From Eucalyptus grandis (taxonomy: Eukaryota > Streptophyta > Magnoliopsida > Myrtales > Myrtaceae), in the NCBI RefSeq assembly GCF_016545825.1, contig NC_052613.1, positions 34,298,844 through 34,362,843 of the forward strand: DNA of 64,000 bases, read 5' to 3'. The notes under the pieces were generated by a model. That model made no database searches. It saw only the letters and a program-made list of their open reading frames with translations, and was not told where the DNA came from. How positions within the stretch are numbered: the stretch's first letter is position 1; each line of letters starts with the position of its first letter. The position numbers were made by a program, and so were the translations under genes. Shown here in pieces: positions 61,826 through 64,000 of the stretch.

Positions 61826-61985
61826 GCAGCTTCTGGTGAGCATAAATAGTATACTATATGAGTATAATTGCGGTAGCTTTTGGTGAGCATAAATAGTATA
61901 CTATATGAAAATAATTGCGGCAGCTTCTGGTGAGCATAAATAATATACTATATTGATATTTGAGGCAGCTTCTAATGAGCTATAC
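61826..61985. repeat. About 47-bp minisatellite in the solo LTR
   Basis: Three to four units with the core GGCAGCTTCTGGTGAGCATA and an AT-rich tail TAGTATACTATATGA. The core resembles the one in the solo LTR at 19089-32515 (reverse strand). Confidence 0.9.
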
Positions 61986-62164
61986 TATCTATTATCGGCT
62001 TATAATAAGCAATCCCGGGTATGATTGGACTTATAGATAGTATTGATTGAGATGACCTGATGACATGGAATCGACTGAGTCGATTAATCAATGATTCGAT
62101 CTGATTGAATGATTCGATGTGTTGATATGACTCGATGAGATTATGAATTGTATTGACGTGCAAG

Positions 62165-62181
62165 AAGGAACTGAGGCCAAG
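62165..62181 (+). other. Candidate 17-nt micro-exon in the solo LTR
   Basis: AAGGAACTGAGGCCAAG lies between GACGTGCAAG and GTAAGCCC. The acceptor is AAG rather than CAG, and the donor is intact. The downstream acceptor ATTTTCAG ends at 62313. Confidence 0.4.
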
Positions 62182-63112
62182 GTAAGCCCTCTGATTCGTG
62201 ATTGTGCTTAGGTAGCCCGCAGCCCTTTGGACATATTTTCTTCATAGTCGGGTTTTAGGGGGTTGAACTTGCTGAGAGATAGTCTCACCCCATTGTGGGA
62301 TAACATTTTCAGGTCCCTAGTTAACAGCGGTGGAGGACTTGAGGCCCGAAGTTTAGAAGGTGAAGCCTGAAGAATCGGCGAGCATGTCCGACTAGTTAGT
62401 CCTAGGACATTTCTCTTTTGTTGAAAGCTGATTCCTTTTTGTAGGCTTCTGTGTGTAAACCTGTGTGTTTATAAAAAGGTCTTTTGTGAAAAATTGGTCC
62501 TACTTTCCTATCTCATTATTTTATTGTTTGGGGATTATTTATATGCTTCCGCATGCGCATTAAAATGAAAGGGTCAGCGATGCATCTTGGAACGTCGTTA
62601 TTTTATCGACCAAGTAGGGATGGGCACGTGCTCGAAGGATCGGGACGTGACAGCAAGTAAGGGACCTCATGGATATCGACATCCCTAATGGTGTCGTTGT
62701 GAATCCAGATTCTGATTCGGATGGGCCCAGGGAGCCGTACCCCCTCGACTTTGCACCTAGATACTAGGGCAGGTTTTTAGAGCTTGTATAGCTAGAAGTT
62801 AACGCTGACCTTCTGACCCCTTTTTGCTTGTAGGTCACATAGGAGTTTCTTTTTGTTGTAGGTTTGTACATATTAAACTCCTTGGGTTAACCAGTTGATA
62901 AATAAATCGTTGTCTTTAGGAAATTGTTTGTTGTGTTTTACTATCCCTTTTTTTCTTGGTTGACTGGGGTTTATTTAAGTTGCTTCGACATGCGTATAAT
63001 TGAAGGATAAAAAGGATGGATCGGTGACAAGTTCTAGGATGTCGCATTTTTTTTTATCGACCATCGAGGGATGTGTGCATACTCAGGGTTTGGGGCGTGA
63101 CATTCATGTTTA

Positions 63113-63126
63113 AGTAGTATTAGAGC
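63113..63126 (+). other. Decayed primer-binding site
   Basis: AGTAGTATTAGAGCC lies 10 bases after the LTR end at 63102. It is a mutated form of TGGTATCAGAGCC at 23084. Confidence 0.7.
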
Positions 63127-63295
63127 CTGGTCAAGGTTTGGAGTGATAAGGTGCGATGGGTTATTGGATAGTTAGTTAGGAAAAACATTTTCCTTATGCT
63201 TATGCTTGTGATTGATTGATTGTTTTGTGTGGGTTGCTTAGATTTCTAATTCCTTGTTAGAATTGGAAAGTAGGTTTCTATAAGGACCCTGCGAG

Positions 63296-63558
63296 ATGAG
63301 TGATCCCGAGTAGAAAGCCCTTCGGAGGAGGGCCGTAGTGGCTTTGACGGGTGCCAGGGGAAGGGCACCGAGACGAGCGAGTGCTAGAGGGAGAGTGCCG
63401 GCTCAGGCTAGTGCTAGAGAAAGAGTACCGCCTCAGGTTGGTGCTAGAAGAGGAGCACCATACGATCCTAGGTTGGATGGGATCGTATAAGCGCTAGAGA
63501 CTTTAGGGAATATGATCGGTCAGCAGGCTCAAAACCAAGCTGTTGCTAGCGCCACCAC
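63296..63558 (+). pseudogene. 5' fragment of Tekay-like gag
   Basis: It starts MSDPE, then a stop (TAG), then KALRRRAVVALTGARGRAPR. The alanine- and arginine-rich repeat ASARGRVPAQASARERVPPQ follows, and then DPRLDGIV and ALETLGNMIGQQ, aligning with KFDGIMRVLEALGNRIDQQ in the gag at 23277. It is cut at about 63559 by a minus-strand LTR. Confidence 0.8.
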
Positions 63559-64000
63559 CCGTCACGCCCGATCCTCGGGCACGCACCCATCCCTTACCTT
63601 GGTCGATTAATAGCGATGTCCTAGGACGCATCGCCGACCCCTTTTGTTTTAATACGCATGTGGAAGCATATACTAATAATCCCCAGACAATAAAGCAATG
63701 TGATAGAAAAGTAGGACTCCAAAGTTTTACACTTTAAAAGCAACCACACTTATATACATTGCAAATCATAGTGCAATTATATACAAGTCGAATTATTAAG
63801 TCAAGTCTTGAACAACCAGTTCACAAAACAAAGTCTGCAAAAAGGAATCGACTTCCATCAAAAGAGAATTGTCCTATGACTAGCTAACCGAACAATATCG
63901 CCGATTCTTCGAACCTCACCTCTTAAACTCCAAGGCTTCCAGTCCTTCACCAACACCACTTAAGGACTTGAAATGGTTATACAATAACCAGTGAGACAAC
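63559..64000 (-). mobile_element. Start of another Tekay-like LTR, minus strand, runs off the window
   Basis: From about 63559 the plus strand reads GTCACGCCCGATCCTCGGGC and then CACGCACCCATCCC, the reverse complement of an LTR 3' end, as at 8857 and 19089. Near 63975 the words GGTTATACAATAACCAGTGA match 9160-9178 in the solo LTR. Its other end and any internal region lie beyond the window. Confidence 0.8.

Larger units (their letters stand above)
59704..62652 (+). mobile_element. Solo LTR (2949 bp) nested in the 49499 LTR
   Basis: It starts TGTGACATCC and ends CGTGACA and is flanked by perfect GCAAG duplications at 59699-59703 and 62653-62657. There is no internal region. It carries a pyrimidine-rich block (60660-61030), the donor-like GTGAGTTTAACTCAC at 61356, a minisatellite and a 17-nt micro-exon candidate at 62165-62181. 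The frame at 60786-61280 is a product of the pyrimidine-rich composition. Confidence 0.95.
49499..63102 (+). mobile_element. 5' LTR of a Tekay-like element, enlarged by nested insertions
   Basis: The LTR starts TGTGACATCCCG at 49499 and ends GGGGCGTGACA at 63102. Its parts are 49499-50414, 56719 onward with a tandem duplication to 58854, 58855-59703 and 62658-63102. Subtracting the Mutator-like element, the duplicated copy and the solo LTR leaves about 3.07 kb, the usual size for this LTR group. It is followed by a decayed primer site and the beginning of gag. The 3' LTR lies outside the window or is lost, so the target duplication cannot be checked. Confidence 0.8.

Overview
This window is nuclear DNA from a plant, most likely a woody eudicot. 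It holds decayed intron-containing genes of plant type (a mitochondrial DNAJ1-like co-chaperone and a Bet1-like SNARE) inside dense, nested plant retrotransposons (Copia, Athila-type Gypsy, Tekay/Del-type Gypsy) plus hAT and Mutator-like DNA elements. Nothing here names the species. I found no intact host gene, no rRNA or tRNA gene, no CRISPR array and no bacterial operon.

Layout. 1-1849: no gene, microsatellites only. 1850-4314: diverged copy of the 3' part of a Bet1-like gene (second copy at about 37.93-39.36 kb), split by a hAT-type element at 2650-3880. 4315-about 8445: minus-strand Copia remnant. 8857-12294: solo LTR, minus strand. 13397-35944: Athila-type Gypsy element with both LTRs. 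Its integrase is split by a minus-strand solo LTR (19089-32515), which is itself split by a plus-strand LTR element (19634-29860) with two 3.4-kb LTRs. Clean target-site duplications at the two inner levels fix the order of insertion. 36.8-39.36 kb: Bet1-like SNARE relic. 40351-49197: DNAJ1-like pseudogene whose exons can nearly all be traced, with a GC-rich foldback element in one intron. 49499-63102: LTR of another Tekay-like element, enlarged by a 6.3-kb Mutator-like element (50424-56709), a local tandem duplication (56016-58854) and a nested solo LTR (59704-62652). 63296-63558: start of that element's gag, interrupted by yet another LTR running off the window end.

The genes do not act together; the window is a record of gene decay and transposon invasion. 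The most unusual pattern is in the long LTRs whose ends read TGTGACATCC and CGTGACA. Diverged copies keep what look like splice sites flanking a 17-18 nt micro-exon. Most also carry a different minisatellite at the same relative position inside the putative intron. Coordinates of TSD-bounded elements are exact as read by eye; domain boundaries in decayed coding regions are approximate.
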